Source of the DNA: JBEVOS01 sp044226655
GTDB lineage: Bacteria; Pseudomonadota; Alphaproteobacteria; Caulobacterales; Aquidulcibacteraceae
DNA length: 64,000 nt
Reading direction: 5' to 3'
Assembly: GCA_044226655.1 (NCBI GenBank)
Contig: JBGAGO010000002.1
Location: 310,001 to 374,000 of the forward strand
Below are positions 1 through 11,746 of this stretch, one piece after another; within the stretch, counting starts at the first letter, position 1, and each line of letters begins with the position of its first letter. The position numbers were made by a program, and so were the translations under genes. The notes under the pieces were generated by a model. That model was given only the letters and a program-made list of their open reading frames with translations, did not search any database and had not been told where the DNA came from.

Positions 1-693
1 GAGGAATTCGCCGCCGCCATAGAGCAGGCCCTTCGCCATCGCGCCGTACCACGGCCAGATCGCCATATCCGCAATCGTGTACTCTTTGCCGGCCATGTAT
101 TCGTTGTCCGCGAGATGGCGGTCGAGCACGTCGAGCTGGCGCTTGGTCTCCATCGCGTAGCGGTCGATCGCGTATTCGATCTTGGTCGGCGCATAGGCGT
201 AGAAATGGCCGAAGCCGCCGCCGAGAAATGGCGCCGAGCCCATCTGCCAGAACAGCCAGGAGAGCGTCTCCGCGCGCGCCTTCGTTTCTTTCGGCAAGAA
301 CGCGCCGCCGAATTTCTCGGAGAGATAAATGAGGATCGCGCCGGATTCGAACACGCGGATGGGCTCTGGCCCGCTGCGGTCGAGCAGCGCCGGAATCTTC
401 GAGTTCGGATTGATGGCGACGAAGCCCGAGCCGAATTGATCGCCCGTGCCGATCTGGATGAGCCAGGCGTCGTAATCCGCGCCCGAATGGCCCGCTTCCA
501 GCAGCTCTTCGAGCATGACGCCGACCTTCACGCCATTGGGCGTCGCCAGCGAATAGAGCTGCAAGGGATGTTCGCCGACGGGCAAATCCTTGTCATGCGT
601 GGGGCCCGCAATCGGGCGATTGATGCTGGCGAAGCGCCCGCCGTTCTCCTTGTTCCAGGTCCAGACTTTCGGCGGCGTGTATTCTTCGGCCAT
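1..693 (-). CDS. YghU-type glutathione S-transferase (3' end cut by window)
   Basis: The protein begins MAEEYTPPKVWTWNKENGG and runs off the left edge, so only about 231 N-terminal residues are visible. The opening region, the GEHPLQLYSLATPNG stretch and an IPALL-ESGAIL segment match the thioredoxin-fold domain of the YghU/YfcG disulfide-bond oxidoreductase branch of GSTs, and the helical C-terminal domain has begun (LADNEYIAGKEYTIADMAIWPW). These enzymes use glutathione to reduce disulfides in the cytoplasm; the substrate here is unknown. It is the last gene of a minus-strand group that starts with ssb. E. coli YghU has about 288 residues, so roughly 50 are missing off the edge. Confidence 0.9.
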   Translation of the reverse strand, partial: MAEEYTPPKVWTWNKENGGRFASINRPIAGPTHDKDLPVGEHPLQLYSLATPNGVKVGVMLEELLEAGHSGADYDAWLIQIGTGDQFGSGFVAINPNSKIPALLDRSGPEPIRVFESGAILIYLSEKFGGAFLPKETKARAETLSWLFWQMGSAPFLGGGFGHFYAYAPTKIEYAIDRYAMETKRQLDVLDRHLADNEYMAGKEYTIADMAIWPWYGAMAKGLLYGGGEFL

Positions 694-765
694 GGATCAT
701 CCCCGATCTGCGCTCCGGCCTACTTGAGGGCCCGCGCGATCGAACACAAGGCCCGCACCCCGTCC

Positions 766-1248
766 CTAGCTCTCCTCGAAATCCATGTCCTCGCCGGCAT
801 CCTTGTCATAGGCGCGCGCGCTTGCGCCGTCCCACACCATGCGTTTGCCGTGGGCGGGAAAGTCCACGATGTCGGTCGGCAGGCGCTCGCCGCCCATCAG
901 GCAGACGAGATCGACGCTTCCTGCATTGCGGATGTGATGCGCGATCTGCGGGCCAGGAAAGCCCAGAAAATCACCGGGGCCGACGCGCACTTCCTCTTCC
1001 CCGATCAGCGCCAGGGCCTCGCCTTCGAGGATGAAAGTCCATTCCTCCTCGCGCTTGTGCGCATGCGGCACATAACCTTCCTTGCCCGGCGGAATGCGCA
1101 CGTAATTGAGCCCCAGGCGGCGGAAGCCCACCGCATCGCCCAACGGCTTGAAATGCACCTCGGAGTTCGGATTCCAGGGATGCTTGAACGTCTGTGTGTC
1201 GCGCTGCATCGCCGCCGCGCGCACCAGATGTTTGTCGGTTTCGCTCAT
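766..1248 (-). CDS. Cupin-domain protein
   Basis: A 160-residue single-domain cupin starting MSETDKHLVRAAAM. The first cupin motif is seen as VPHAHKREEEWTFILEG, with two histidines and glutamates positioned as metal ligands, and the second as GDFLGFP followed by AHHIRNAG. The fold is a small beta-barrel that usually binds a metal and acts on small molecules or sugars. No signal peptide is present, so it is probably cytoplasmic. It lies 11 bases downstream of the alpha-toroid gene and is probably co-transcribed with it. The substrate cannot be read from the sequence. Confidence 0.85.
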   Translation of the reverse strand: MSETDKHLVRAAAMQRDTQTFKHPWNPNSEVHFKPLGDAVGFRRLGLNYVRIPPGKEGYVPHAHKREEEWTFILEGEALALIGEEEVRVGPGDFLGFPGPQIAHHIRNAGSVDLVCLMGGERLPTDIVDFPAHGKRMVWDGASARAYDKDAGEDMDFEES

Positions 1249-1259
1249 GGCTTCGCCCT

Positions 1260-2141
1260 TCATGCGCCGTAGGCGCGCAGCATGTTGAGCGCATCGAGCG
1301 TGACGCGGCCGCGCCATTCCAGCGTCACACCGGGCGAGACGGTGTCCCACGCGATCGGCCAGCCGCCATCCTCCTGCTGCTGCTTGGCCAGATGATCGAG
1401 ATGTGCGGCGATCAGCGCGTCGCTGAACAGTTTGCGGCAGACGCTCCCCGGCCGCGGCGCCCAATCGAGCGGCTTTTTCACATAGCCTTGCGCCGCCGGA
1501 TCGTGCTCCACCACGCCGGGCGCAGCGATGATCTCGCTGAGGCGCGCCAGCGCCTTCTCCGCGCGCGGCCGATCGAAGGCGTGACCGAGGAAGATGAGCA
1601 GCGGCGCCAGATCGTGAAATTGCGTGCTCTCGGTCGTCTCCGCGGCGCGCCAGCAAAATTCCGCCGCCGGCTCGATCCAGGGATGTTTGACGCCGTGCTT
1701 GTCCAAAAGGCCGACGATGGCGGCGGTTGGATTGGCGTTGGCAGGCGGGTTGTCTTCCGCGGCCCACCACGGCGCGTGCGGGAACGCATTCACGCTCGGC
1801 AGCGAAAACGGAACGCCGCCCTCCTTCGTCGTCACGCTTTGCAGCCAATCGCATAGACGCGCGACCATCGCCGCGGGCATGACCCCGACATCGTCGAGCG
1901 TATGCAGCGCGATCTCGGCATCCTGCGGCTGCGAGAACGGCGTGCGCTTGTCGGGCTCGAGCGCGTTCCCGAAGCCGCCATCCCCGTTCTGATAAGCCGC
2001 CAGCGCCGCAATCGCATCGCCCGCCGCCCCGCCTTCAAAGTGGAACGCGTAGAGCCGCCGCTCCAAGAGCCGCGCGTTGCGCAGGATGAAATCGCGGGCG
2101 CGGGGGAGACGATCGGTCAGTCCCACCAGAAATACCACCAA
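1260..2141 (-). CDS. Alpha/alpha-toroid (prenyltransferase/squalene-cyclase-like) protein
   Basis: About 293 residues with two copies of the QxxDGGFG/W motif typical of prenyltransferase and terpene-cyclase toroid repeats: YQNGDGGFGNALEPD near residue 50 and KQQQEDGGWPIAWD near residue 255. It lacks the DxDD or zinc-binding signatures of true cyclases or protein prenyltransferases, so catalytic activity is doubtful. The listed start overlaps the end of the upstream DUF4253 gene by 25 bases; a later start near LTDRLPRARDF would shorten or remove the overlap. The function is unknown. Confidence 0.75.
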   Translation of the reverse strand: MVVFLVGLTDRLPRARDFILRNARLLERRLYAFHFEGGAAGDAIAALAAYQNGDGGFGNALEPDKRTPFSQPQDAEIALHTLDDVGVMPAAMVARLCDWLQSVTTKEGGVPFSLPSVNAFPHAPWWAAEDNPPANANPTAAIVGLLDKHGVKHPWIEPAAEFCWRAAETTESTQFHDLAPLLIFLGHAFDRPRAEKALARLSEIIAAPGVVEHDPAAQGYVKKPLDWAPRPGSVCRKLFSDALIAAHLDHLAKQQQEDGGWPIAWDTVSPGVTLEWRGRVTLDALNMLRAYGA

Positions 2142-3040
2142 TCCGACGCCATCAGCAGCGCCGCAAGCGGCGATAGCGAACCGACGCCCTGATCGACGAT
2201 GTCAGCGCAGAACGCATATTGCTCGCGCGCCAGCGCCAGTGCGTCATCACGCGTCTGCGGTCGGTGTGCGACTTTGAAATTCAACACGTCCCCCGACATG
2301 CCCACGATGTCTGCGCCAAAGCGATCGCGCCAGGAACGAAACGCGGCGACCTCGTATTCCGGCGCGGGGCACGAATTCCACCCGCCCCACCGCAGATAGG
2401 CGGGCGCCTCCGTGCTGTCGGCAGTGGGCAGGATGGCGATGAAAACCTTCGCGTAAGGGGCGCCGCTGAGAATGTCAGTGGCGACTGTGAGTCCCACGCC
2501 CTCTTCAACATCATCCGGCCATTCGCCCACAAGTTCGGCGTCGGTTCTCTCGTCGCCAAAAAAATCTCGCGCTTCGGCTGGCGTGAGCACACGCCCATCT
2601 GGACCGATGACCTGCGGCAACGGCAGGTCCGCATAGGCCGCCTCTTCCCGCGCCAGATATTCGTTCCAGCCGTCCGGGTGCTTCAGATCGCGCGCCGCCG
2701 CGAGGATCGCCGCGACGGATTGTACCGGATTGGGATCGCCGAGATACCCGACGCAAGCTTCCGCGACGCGGAAGAAATCCTCCTCACCGCCTATGATGAT
2801 CGGCGTTGTGTGCGCGTCTCGCTTGAGGCGCGTCCACTCTTCGAGCGCACGCGCCCCGTTCACCTCGATCACCGGATAGGGAAAGCCCCGCCGGAGGGCC
2901 TGATATTCAGGCCCGTCGAATTCCTGCGACATGGCGCGCCCTCCGATCGACGATGCTGCGATCGCCGCCACGCCGCCACGCAAGAATGCGCGGCGACGCC
3001 AGCGCGCGTCGGTTCGCGATATCTCAGAACGGAATTTCAT
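2117..3040 (-). CDS. DUF4253 domain protein with twin-arginine-like leader
   Basis: 307 residues. The N-terminus has a run of arginines followed by FLRGGVAAIAAS, resembling a Tat leader, so export or membrane anchoring is possible. The C-terminal third matches DUF4253: GGWNSCPAPEYEVAAFRSW, a GMSGD segment, the run TRDDALALAREQYAFCADI, and a terminal SDWWYFWWD. The start codon lies inside the last codons of ssb (17-base overlap), suggesting translational coupling to ssb. No activity is established for the domain family. Confidence 0.75.
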   Translation of the reverse strand: MKFRSEISRTDARWRRRAFLRGGVAAIAASSIGGRAMSQEFDGPEYQALRRGFPYPVIEVNGARALEEWTRLKRDAHTTPIIIGGEEDFFRVAEACVGYLGDPNPVQSVAAILAAARDLKHPDGWNEYLAREEAAYADLPLPQVIGPDGRVLTPAEARDFFGDERTDAELVGEWPDDVEEGVGLTVATDILSGAPYAKVFIAILPTADSTEAPAYLRWGGWNSCPAPEYEVAAFRSWRDRFGADIVGMSGDVLNFKVAHRPQTRDDALALAREQYAFCADIVDQGVGSLSPLAALLMASDWWYFWWD

Positions 3041-3503
3041 CGTCCAGATCGGCCGAGAAATTCTCCTTCGGGCCGTCGCTCACGCGCTTGGTGGAGCGCC
3101 CGCCGCCAAAACTGCCGCCGCCTTCGTCATAGGAGGCGCCTTCGCCGCCGCCGCGGCCGCCGAGCATGGTCAGCTCGCCGCGGAATTTCTGCAGGACGAT
3201 TTCGGTCGTGTACTTTTCGTTGCCCTGCTGGTCCGTCCATTTGCGGGTCTGCAGCTGGCCCTCGATGTAAACGGTCGAGCCCTTCTTCAGATATTGCTCG
3301 GCCACTTTGGCGAGGTTCTCGTTGAAGATGACGACCGAGTGCCATTCGGTCTTTTCCTTGCGCTCGCCGCTCATCTTGTCGCGCCAGGTTTCAGAGGTCG
3401 CGATGCGCAGGTTCACCACCGGCTCGCCCGAATTGAGCCGCCGCACCTCCGGGTCCTTGCCCAGATTGCCGATCAAAATGACCTTGTTCACACTGCCAGC
3501 CAT
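3024..3503 (-). CDS. ssb: Single-stranded DNA-binding protein
   Basis: 159 residues. The OB fold (residues about 1-110) opens MAGSVNKVILIGNLGKDPEVR and contains TEWHSVVIFNENLA and STVYIEGQLQTRKW. It is followed by a glycine-rich linker and the acidic tip DLDDEIPF, which recruits replication and repair partners. It coats ssDNA during replication, recombination and repair. An AGGAGG ribosome site lies about 7 bases before the ATG. A LexA box lies about 66 bases upstream, so SOS control is expected. It is divergent from uvrA, as in many alphaproteobacteria, but here an extra gene separates them. Confidence 0.98.
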   Translation of the reverse strand: MAGSVNKVILIGNLGKDPEVRRLNSGEPVVNLRIATSETWRDKMSGERKEKTEWHSVVIFNENLAKVAEQYLKKGSTVYIEGQLQTRKWTDQQGNEKYTTEIVLQKFRGELTMLGGRGGGEGASYDEGGGSFGGGRSTKRVSDGPKENFSADLDDEIPF

Positions 3504-3568
3504 CGCGGGCCTCCTGTTTCCTGCGCTTGTTCCAACGATGAGCTAGCCCGCCTCTGCGGCGAGCCGAT

Positions 3569-3583
3569 GTTCTCATATTGTTC
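3569..3583. promoter_or_regulatory. LexA (SOS) box upstream of ssb
   Basis: The sequence reads GTTCTCATATTGTTC, an exact match to the direct-repeat operator GTTC-N7-GTTC used by alphaproteobacterial LexA. It sits about 66 bases upstream of the ssb start and about 53 bases upstream of the divergent gene at 3636, so it could control both. Confidence 0.75.
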
Positions 3584-3635
3584 TTTTACGCCGACTCGCC
3601 TCATTGGTAAAGAGGGGTTAACCATTGGGTGCGGA

Positions 3636-4580
3636 ATGACCGATGTAATTGGAAAAGCCCTTGCACTGCTGCTCGGCTTCGTCATCGACCTGCCGCACCT
3701 AATTGAATATCAGCCAATTCCCTATCGCTGGTTCGCCGGGATATTGGTCGCGTTGGTGGCAGCAGGCTTGTTCAGCGGCGCTATCTACAATCGTTATTTC
3801 AACAAGGACCACTACTCGGTTGAGCGGCGGATAGCGCTCAGGGAGCGGGTCCACGATCTCCTGGCAGGTCCCAACGAGTGGCGGGTTTCGAGCTCTGACG
3901 AGGAACAAATCCCGCAGTTTCCTTCAACTGAGGACTCGGTAGTGCTTGTCGGGCCTGTGGAGCACTTAGCTGAAGTGGGACTTAACGCGCAGCAACTGGC
4001 TGTCGTATACTTTGATCACACCGTTGAAGTCTTGGTGCTGGTGCCATTCGAGCACGGACATTGGGCCCGTGGAGATGAGACACGATTTGTCGACAACGTC
4101 GATCCGTTGACGATTCTAAGGCAGGAAGCTTATTTGGCGCGACTGCGCAGGCCAGACAATGTCATTTGTGTTGGCCTATCTTCCCGCCGCGACACTGAAC
4201 CCTCAGCAGACATCGTCAAATTAAATGAAAAGCTAGCGCAAGCTCGCGCTCGCAATTTATGCATCTTAGCTGCGACTGCAGCCCGAGAAGGAAGAAGATA
4301 CTGGCGCTTGAGCCTGGGATACGCTTCGACAGCAGCAACTAGCTCCGTTGAAGAACGCGCGCAGCGCACGGCCGTAATTGTCGGGGTCAGCAGCGCGAGA
4401 CCAAGGGAAATTCCTGCGGTTCTAAGCAAAGTCGTCCGGGCGGCGCCCGTCAGCACGGTTGATCTATCGGGATATTCCTTATCCCAGACTGCAGTCCCAG
4501 TGCAGGTAGACATAAATTGGGAGAGGACGAGCAGCATCGTTCGAGACCCCGCTCTTCGCGGTGCCGAAGGCTCGGACTAG
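3636..4580 (+). CDS. Unknown protein with one membrane helix; atypical composition
   Basis: 314 residues starting MTDVIGKALALLLGF. One hydrophobic segment (about residues 27-48, WFAGILVALVAAGLFSGAIY) is followed by a soluble part of about 260 residues that I do not recognise. The DNA is visibly poorer in G+C than its neighbours, with codons such as tta, aat and aga that are rare elsewhere in the window, which suggests recent acquisition. It occupies the region between ssb and uvrA that is usually a short shared promoter, and it is bracketed by two LexA boxes, so damage-inducible expression is possible. The ATG has GGA close upstream and no strong ribosome site. Confidence 0.7.
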   Translation: MTDVIGKALALLLGFVIDLPHLIEYQPIPYRWFAGILVALVAAGLFSGAIYNRYFNKDHYSVERRIALRERVHDLLAGPNEWRVSSSDEEQIPQFPSTEDSVVLVGPVEHLAEVGLNAQQLAVVYFDHTVEVLVLVPFEHGHWARGDETRFVDNVDPLTILRQEAYLARLRRPDNVICVGLSSRRDTEPSADIVKLNEKLAQARARNLCILAATAAREGRRYWRLSLGYASTAATSSVEERAQRTAVIVGVSSARPREIPAVLSKVVRAAPVSTVDLSGYSLSQTAVPVQVDINWERTSSIVRDPALRGAEGSD

Positions 4581-4663
4581 GCCCTGCGCAATGCAGCACC
4601 ATCTTCCAAAGGGAACATTGCGCCAGCCCCACTTGGCAGCAGCCCTGGCAGCAATCAGCCCGC

Positions 4664-4678
4664 GTTCCCCACTTGTTC
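4664..4678. promoter_or_regulatory. LexA (SOS) box upstream of uvrA
   Basis: The sequence reads GTTCCCCACTTGTTC, an exact GTTC-N7-GTTC alphaproteobacterial LexA operator 69 bases before the uvrA start. A third, one-mismatch half-site (GTGC at 4686) continues the same spacing. It abuts a plausible promoter, as expected for a repressor site. Confidence 0.75.
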
Positions 4679-4706
4679 TTGTCGCGTGCGCGACTCTAGC
4701 TACTAA
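4679..4706 (+). promoter_or_regulatory. Candidate uvrA promoter
   Basis: TTGTCG at 4679-4684 and TACTAA at 4701-4706, spaced by 16 bases, form a plausible sigma-70 type promoter immediately after the LexA box and about 40 bases upstream of the uvrA ATG. This was assigned by eye only. Confidence 0.4.
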
Positions 4707-4747
4707 ATAAGGGGTCGCCGCGCGGGCGCGGCGCTCCCGGGATCTGC

Positions 4748-7728
<2,981 letters not shown>

Positions 7729-7732
<4 letters not shown>

Positions 7733-8517
7733 CGCCCGCGCTCCGCGATCTCGCTGACGCGCTCGCCGCGCGGCTTAGGGAGGACGCGCGCATCCAATCG
7801 GCCTGGCTCTCGGGCAGCATCGGCGCCGGCGAAGACGATGCCTGGAGCGATGTCGATGTCACCGCCATCGCCGCGGCCGAGGCGATCCCCGCGATCTTGG
7901 CCGATCTCAACGCCGCGGCGCCGTTCACGCCGGTGCATCAAGCCCTTCTCTACGGCCGCATCCTGCACGCGGTCGCGCCCGATTGGCGGCGCTATGACAT
8001 CCTCTTCCTCACGCCGGAAGAATTCGCCAAGCGCGACCCCGCCGCGCTGAAGCTTCTGTTCGAGCGCGACGGCGCCGCGCGGCCGCAGGGCGTGCCGGCG
8101 CCCGTGCGCGCGGCGACGGACGAAGAGCTGATCGCCGGCGCGCGCGAATTCCTGCGCGTGATGGGCCTCGCGCCCGTCATGTTCGGCCGCGGCGATCATG
8201 TGATGGGCGTCGAGGGCGCCATGCTGCTGCGCGGCCTCCTGATCGATCTCATGCTGGCGGAGAACGGGCGCGCCCGCAGCGAGCGCAGCGTGAAGCGCGT
8301 CACGACGCTGCTCACGCCGGCGCAATATGCGGAGATCGCAGCGCTCCCGCCGCTCGCAGCCACGCGGGACAGCCTCATGGCCGCCAACCGCGCCCTCGCC
8401 GCGCTCTACCTGCCGCGCGCCAAGGCCCTCTTCGCCGCGCGCGGCCTTCCCTGGCCCGACGCCTTCGAAGACGCCACGCGCGCCTGGCTCAAAGCGACGA
8501 TCGATTTCGATCTCTAG
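7729..8517 (+). CDS. Nucleotidyltransferase-domain protein
   Basis: 262 residues beginning at a GTG that overlaps the uvrA stop (GTGA). The N-terminal pol-beta-type motif is GSIGAGEDDAWSDVDV, with the paired aspartates that bind Mg-NTP. The rest is helical and resembles the C-terminal part of aminoglycoside/lincosamide adenylyltransferase-like proteins. It may nucleotidylate a small molecule, but the substrate is not evident and resistance should not be assumed. It is tightly coupled to uvrA, although a role in repair is only inference. Confidence 0.8.
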
Positions 8518-8568
8518 CCCGCTTTGCGCGCGGCGGGCGACGGCGCACACTCGCGCCGGAGGCTCCTC

Positions 8569-9537
8569 ATGCGCACATCATCCTTCGGCCCGCTCGGCGA
8601 TGTCTCGAAACTCACGCTCGGCGGCGGCGGCATCGGCCGCATCTGGGGCGAAACCTCGGGCGATGAGGCGCGCGCCACGCTGATCGCGGCCGTCGATGCG
8701 GGGATCACCCTGCTCGATTGCGCGCCGATCTACGGCTCGTGCGAAAAGTTGATCGGCGAAACCTTCGGCGGACGCCTGCCGGACGGCGTGCGCATCACCA
8801 CCAAATGCATGCTGGCCACACCGCCGCGCGGCGAAGCCTATGCGCGCCTTTCCGCGTCACTCGACGCCAGCCTCGCGGTGATGAAGCTCAACCGCATCGA
8901 CATATTCTTCCTGCATTCGAACCTCTGCGCCGATGATTTCACGTTCACGCACGGATCGCAGCCGCGCGAACAGGTCGCCACGATCTGGTCGTCCTACCTT
9001 GAAGACGTCGCGCCGGCCTTCGAACGCTTGAAGGCCGAAGGCCGCATCGGCGCTTGGGGCATCACCGGCATCGGCGTGCCGACGACGGTGATCGACGCGC
9101 TCGGCGCCGCGCCGCGTCCTGACTATGTGCAAGCCATCGCCAATCTGATGGACAGCGCCGGCGCGCTGCGGCGCTACGCCGAGCCGGCGCGGCCCCGCGA
9201 CGTCATCGCCGCCGCGAATACGAACAAGGTTTCGGTGATGGGCATTCGCGCCGTGCAGGCCGGCGCGCTGACCAGCGCGGTCGACCGCACGCTCTCGCCC
9301 AATTCGCCGGACACGAAGGATTACGAGCGCGCCGCGCCGTTCCGCTCGCTCAGCCAGCGCCTCGGCGAAGACCCCGCCCTGCTAGCGCACCGCTACGCGC
9401 TGTCGATCCCGGGAATCGCCACACTCGTGCTGGGCGTCAAGAACCGCGCCGAACTCGCGCAATGCCTGCGCGCGGAAGAAAGCCCGCTTTCGCCCGCGCT
9501 GATCGCAGAAATCGACGCGCTCGGGCTCAGGGCCTGA
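8569..9537 (+). CDS. Aldo/keto reductase family oxidoreductase
   Basis: 322 residues from an ATG preceded by CCGGAGG. A TIM-barrel aldo/keto reductase: GITLLDCAPIYGSCEKLIG carries the Asp and the catalytic Tyr, TTKCML the lysine, and IDIFFLHSN the histidine position. The C-terminal NADPH-binding region includes SIPGIATLVLGVKN. It probably reduces aldehydes or sugar-like substrates with NADPH in the cytosol. Its stop lies 10 bases from that of the convergent PhyH gene, inside a 16-bp palindrome. Confidence 0.88.
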   Translation: MRTSSFGPLGDVSKLTLGGGGIGRIWGETSGDEARATLIAAVDAGITLLDCAPIYGSCEKLIGETFGGRLPDGVRITTKCMLATPPRGEAYARLSASLDASLAVMKLNRIDIFFLHSNLCADDFTFTHGSQPREQVATIWSSYLEDVAPAFERLKAEGRIGAWGITGIGVPTTVIDALGAAPRPDYVQAIANLMDSAGALRRYAEPARPRDVIAAANTNKVSVMGIRAVQAGALTSAVDRTLSPNSPDTKDYERAAPFRSLSQRLGEDPALLAHRYALSIPGIATLVLGVKNRAELAQCLRAEESPLSPALIAEIDALGLRA

Positions 9538-9547
9538 GCGCGCGCGC

Positions 9548-10576
9548 TCAATAGGCCAAGCTGCGCTGATAATCCGAAAGCGCCGGCGGATCGGGCCGCT
9601 TGAAGCGCTCGGGATTGGGATCCGCCATCAATTGCGGGAATTTGTCCGCGTTGATGAAACGGTCCGTCCAATTCGTGGTCGAGATCACGCGATCAACGGC
9701 GCGCTTGCGCTGTTCGAGCACTTTCTCCGACGTCAGCCGCTTGGGCATCATGCAGACGAGGCTCACCGCGCGCATCAGCTCGGCCTTTGCGTCCGGCTGC
9801 TCGAGGCTCGCGCTGCTGCAATGGATGGTGCGCGAATCCCAAAGCAGCAGATCGCCGGCTTCGAGATGGCACATGATCGGCGGCGTGCCGACGAGCAGCG
9901 GATCGTCCGACGGGAAGCGGAAATGGTCGATGTCGAGCGGGATGCGCCCGAGCCGCTGCGGGTAGAGCTCCGGGATCGAAGAGAAGGTCTTGTGCGAGCC
10001 GGGGATCAGCACATTGCCGCCGGTCTGCGGCGAGGTCTTGATGAGGTTCACCAGGCCCTGCACGCATTGCAGGCCCGGCCGCGTGATCGGGTGCTGATCG
10101 ATGTGCAGCCAGGCGCCGCCGCGATTGGTCTTCCACGCATCCTTGATCGCCCAGGGCCGCCACAACGCCATGCCGTCGAAGCTGACCAGCAGATCCTCAT
10201 CTTCCCAGATCGCGGCGAACGCCTTCTTGAGCTCGGGCGAGGAGCGGATGAACCATTGCGCTTCGCTATGGCCGATGCCGTGGCCCGGCAGGATGCCGCC
10301 ATGCACGTAGGTTGGCCAGCGGTCGTCGTCCCATGTCGACACGTCGCTGCGGTCAACGCCGGTGCCGAGGCCTTCGAGATAATCCCAGGTGAGCGAAAGC
10401 GCCGTCTTGGTCGCTTCCGCGTCGAGCACGCTGGCGATCACCACATAGCCGTGCTCGTTCAGGTAATCGATGCTCTCGCGCGAGCCCGCCGGAAACCGCG
10501 GCGCATGCACATAACGCGGCTCGATCACGCCCGGCCCAACCGGCTCCACATCGGCGGATTTGGTCTCGATGGTCAC
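9548..10576 (-). CDS. Phytanoyl-CoA dioxygenase (PhyH) family protein
   Basis: 342 residues from a GTG at 10576, chosen because GGGAGG lies 6 bases upstream; an in-frame ATG at 10594 would contain that ribosome site. This is a non-haem Fe(II)/2-oxoglutarate dioxygenase. The first two iron ligands are the His and Asp of WLHIDQHPITR, the distal His is in SRTIHCSSAS, and GDLLLWDS is typical of the family. It hydroxylates a small organic substrate that I cannot identify. It stands alone, convergent with the aldo/keto reductase gene. Confidence 0.88.
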   Translation of the reverse strand: MTIETKSADVEPVGPGVIEPRYVHAPRFPAGSRESIDYLNEHGYVVIASVLDAEATKTALSLTWDYLEGLGTGVDRSDVSTWDDDRWPTYVHGGILPGHGIGHSEAQWFIRSSPELKKAFAAIWEDEDLLVSFDGMALWRPWAIKDAWKTNRGGAWLHIDQHPITRPGLQCVQGLVNLIKTSPQTGGNVLIPGSHKTFSSIPELYPQRLGRIPLDIDHFRFPSDDPLLVGTPPIMCHLEAGDLLLWDSRTIHCSSASLEQPDAKAELMRAVSLVCMMPKRLTSEKVLEQRKRAVDRVISTTNWTDRFINADKFPQLMADPNPERFKRPDPPALSDYQRSLAY

Positions 10577-10644
10577 GTCGCGCCTCCCAGGCATGTCTCT
10601 TTGCGGGAAGGCTAGACCCGGAACCGGCGCGGCGCCAAGCGCCT

Positions 10645-11616
10645 TTAGGGCGCCGGCGCCCCCAATTCCCCGTTCGCGAGCGCCACGCGGACCAATTTGG
10701 CGTTCACGGCCATGTAGCACAGCCGCAGAATCGCCTGCGCCACCACCACCAGCAGGAACAGCGCAAGCAAGATCGCTATGTTCGTCGGCGTGAGCAGGCT
10801 CGTCAGGAGCGCTGTCGGATCGGGCGGCCCGCCGGTCGCCATCGTTCCGATCAGAGGCGCCAGGATGATTCCGAACAGGACGCCCTGGAACAGCATGATC
10901 ACGACCAAATAGATCAGGCTCGGCAAGATGAACGCCCCCAGCAGCGACCAGAAGCGATGCCGCGTCGCGGTCCAGGCGTTGAAGAACGCGAACCGGTTGA
11001 GCCCCACGCTCGCCGCCGTGGCCGGCGCAAGGCGGATCAGAATGTAAAGCGTCGCCCCGAGGAAAAGACCGACGAACAGAGTCACGAGCGCGACCGCGAT
11101 TCCCGGATTGGCGTTGTCGCGCCCCACCACCGCCACGGACGCGACTCCCGCCGCGATCGCAACAACGAAGCAGGCGATGTAAAAGCCGATCAGCAGCACG
11201 AACCAGACCCAATAGCTGAACCACACGCGCCACATGTCCGCGTTGAAGCGCAGCCCGAAGAGACCGCCGCCCTCCTCGCCGCGGATCAGCCAGCGCAGCA
11301 CCGCCGCCTCGAACGCCGCGAACAGCAGAAACGATACGAACAGCAGAATGAGGATGAGCGGCGAAAGCGCGAGATAGGCCTGCAGCAGCGGCGCCACCTC
11401 TTCCATGCCCGGCTCGCGTCCTTGCATGGTCGCCTGCATCAACGGCCCATAGGCCTGCGCGATCGTCAGAATCGCGGAGCCGGCGGCCAGGAAAAAGAGC
11501 GCGGCCACGAGGATGGTCGCCGCGTAATAGGCCAAGGTCGCTTTGGTCAGCACGCCCTGCTTGGCGCGCCGCGCGAACAGATCGAACCCCGCGCCCGCAT
11601 TGAAGACTTCGCTCAT
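10645..11616 (-). CDS. Multi-pass membrane protein, unknown function
   Basis: 323 residues with about six hydrophobic segments, including ATILVAALFFLAAGSAIL near residue 33, LILILLFVSFLLFAAF near residue 90, and a C-terminal ILLALFLLVVVAQAIL. A strong GAGGAGAGG ribosome site precedes the ATG. I see no catalytic motif; it resembles the loose class of uncharacterised glycerophosphodiester-phosphodiesterase-associated membrane domains, but that is weak. No operon partner is obvious. Confidence 0.8.
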   Translation of the reverse strand: MSEVFNAGAGFDLFARRAKQGVLTKATLAYYAATILVAALFFLAAGSAILTIAQAYGPLMQATMQGREPGMEEVAPLLQAYLALSPLILILLFVSFLLFAAFEAAVLRWLIRGEEGGGLFGLRFNADMWRVWFSYWVWFVLLIGFYIACFVVAIAAGVASVAVVGRDNANPGIAVALVTLFVGLFLGATLYILIRLAPATAASVGLNRFAFFNAWTATRHRFWSLLGAFILPSLIYLVVIMLFQGVLFGIILAPLIGTMATGGPPDPTALLTSLLTPTNIAILLALFLLVVVAQAILRLCYMAVNAKLVRVALANGELGAPAP

Positions 11617-11746
11617 CGCCCTCTCCTCGCCCCGCCGCCGCGGAGGGGGAAAGCTAGCAGACTTCCTTCGCCGCCGCGTGACAATTCGCGCGCGGGCCGG
11701 CTAGGCTCGCGGCGGACGGAAAACCAGAACAACAGGGAAACGCACA

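Noticed and set aside
9535..9550. 16-bp palindrome TGAGCGCGCGCGCTCA at two convergent stops
   Set aside because: It is simply the two TGA stops joined by a CG run; no T-run, so no terminator is claimed.
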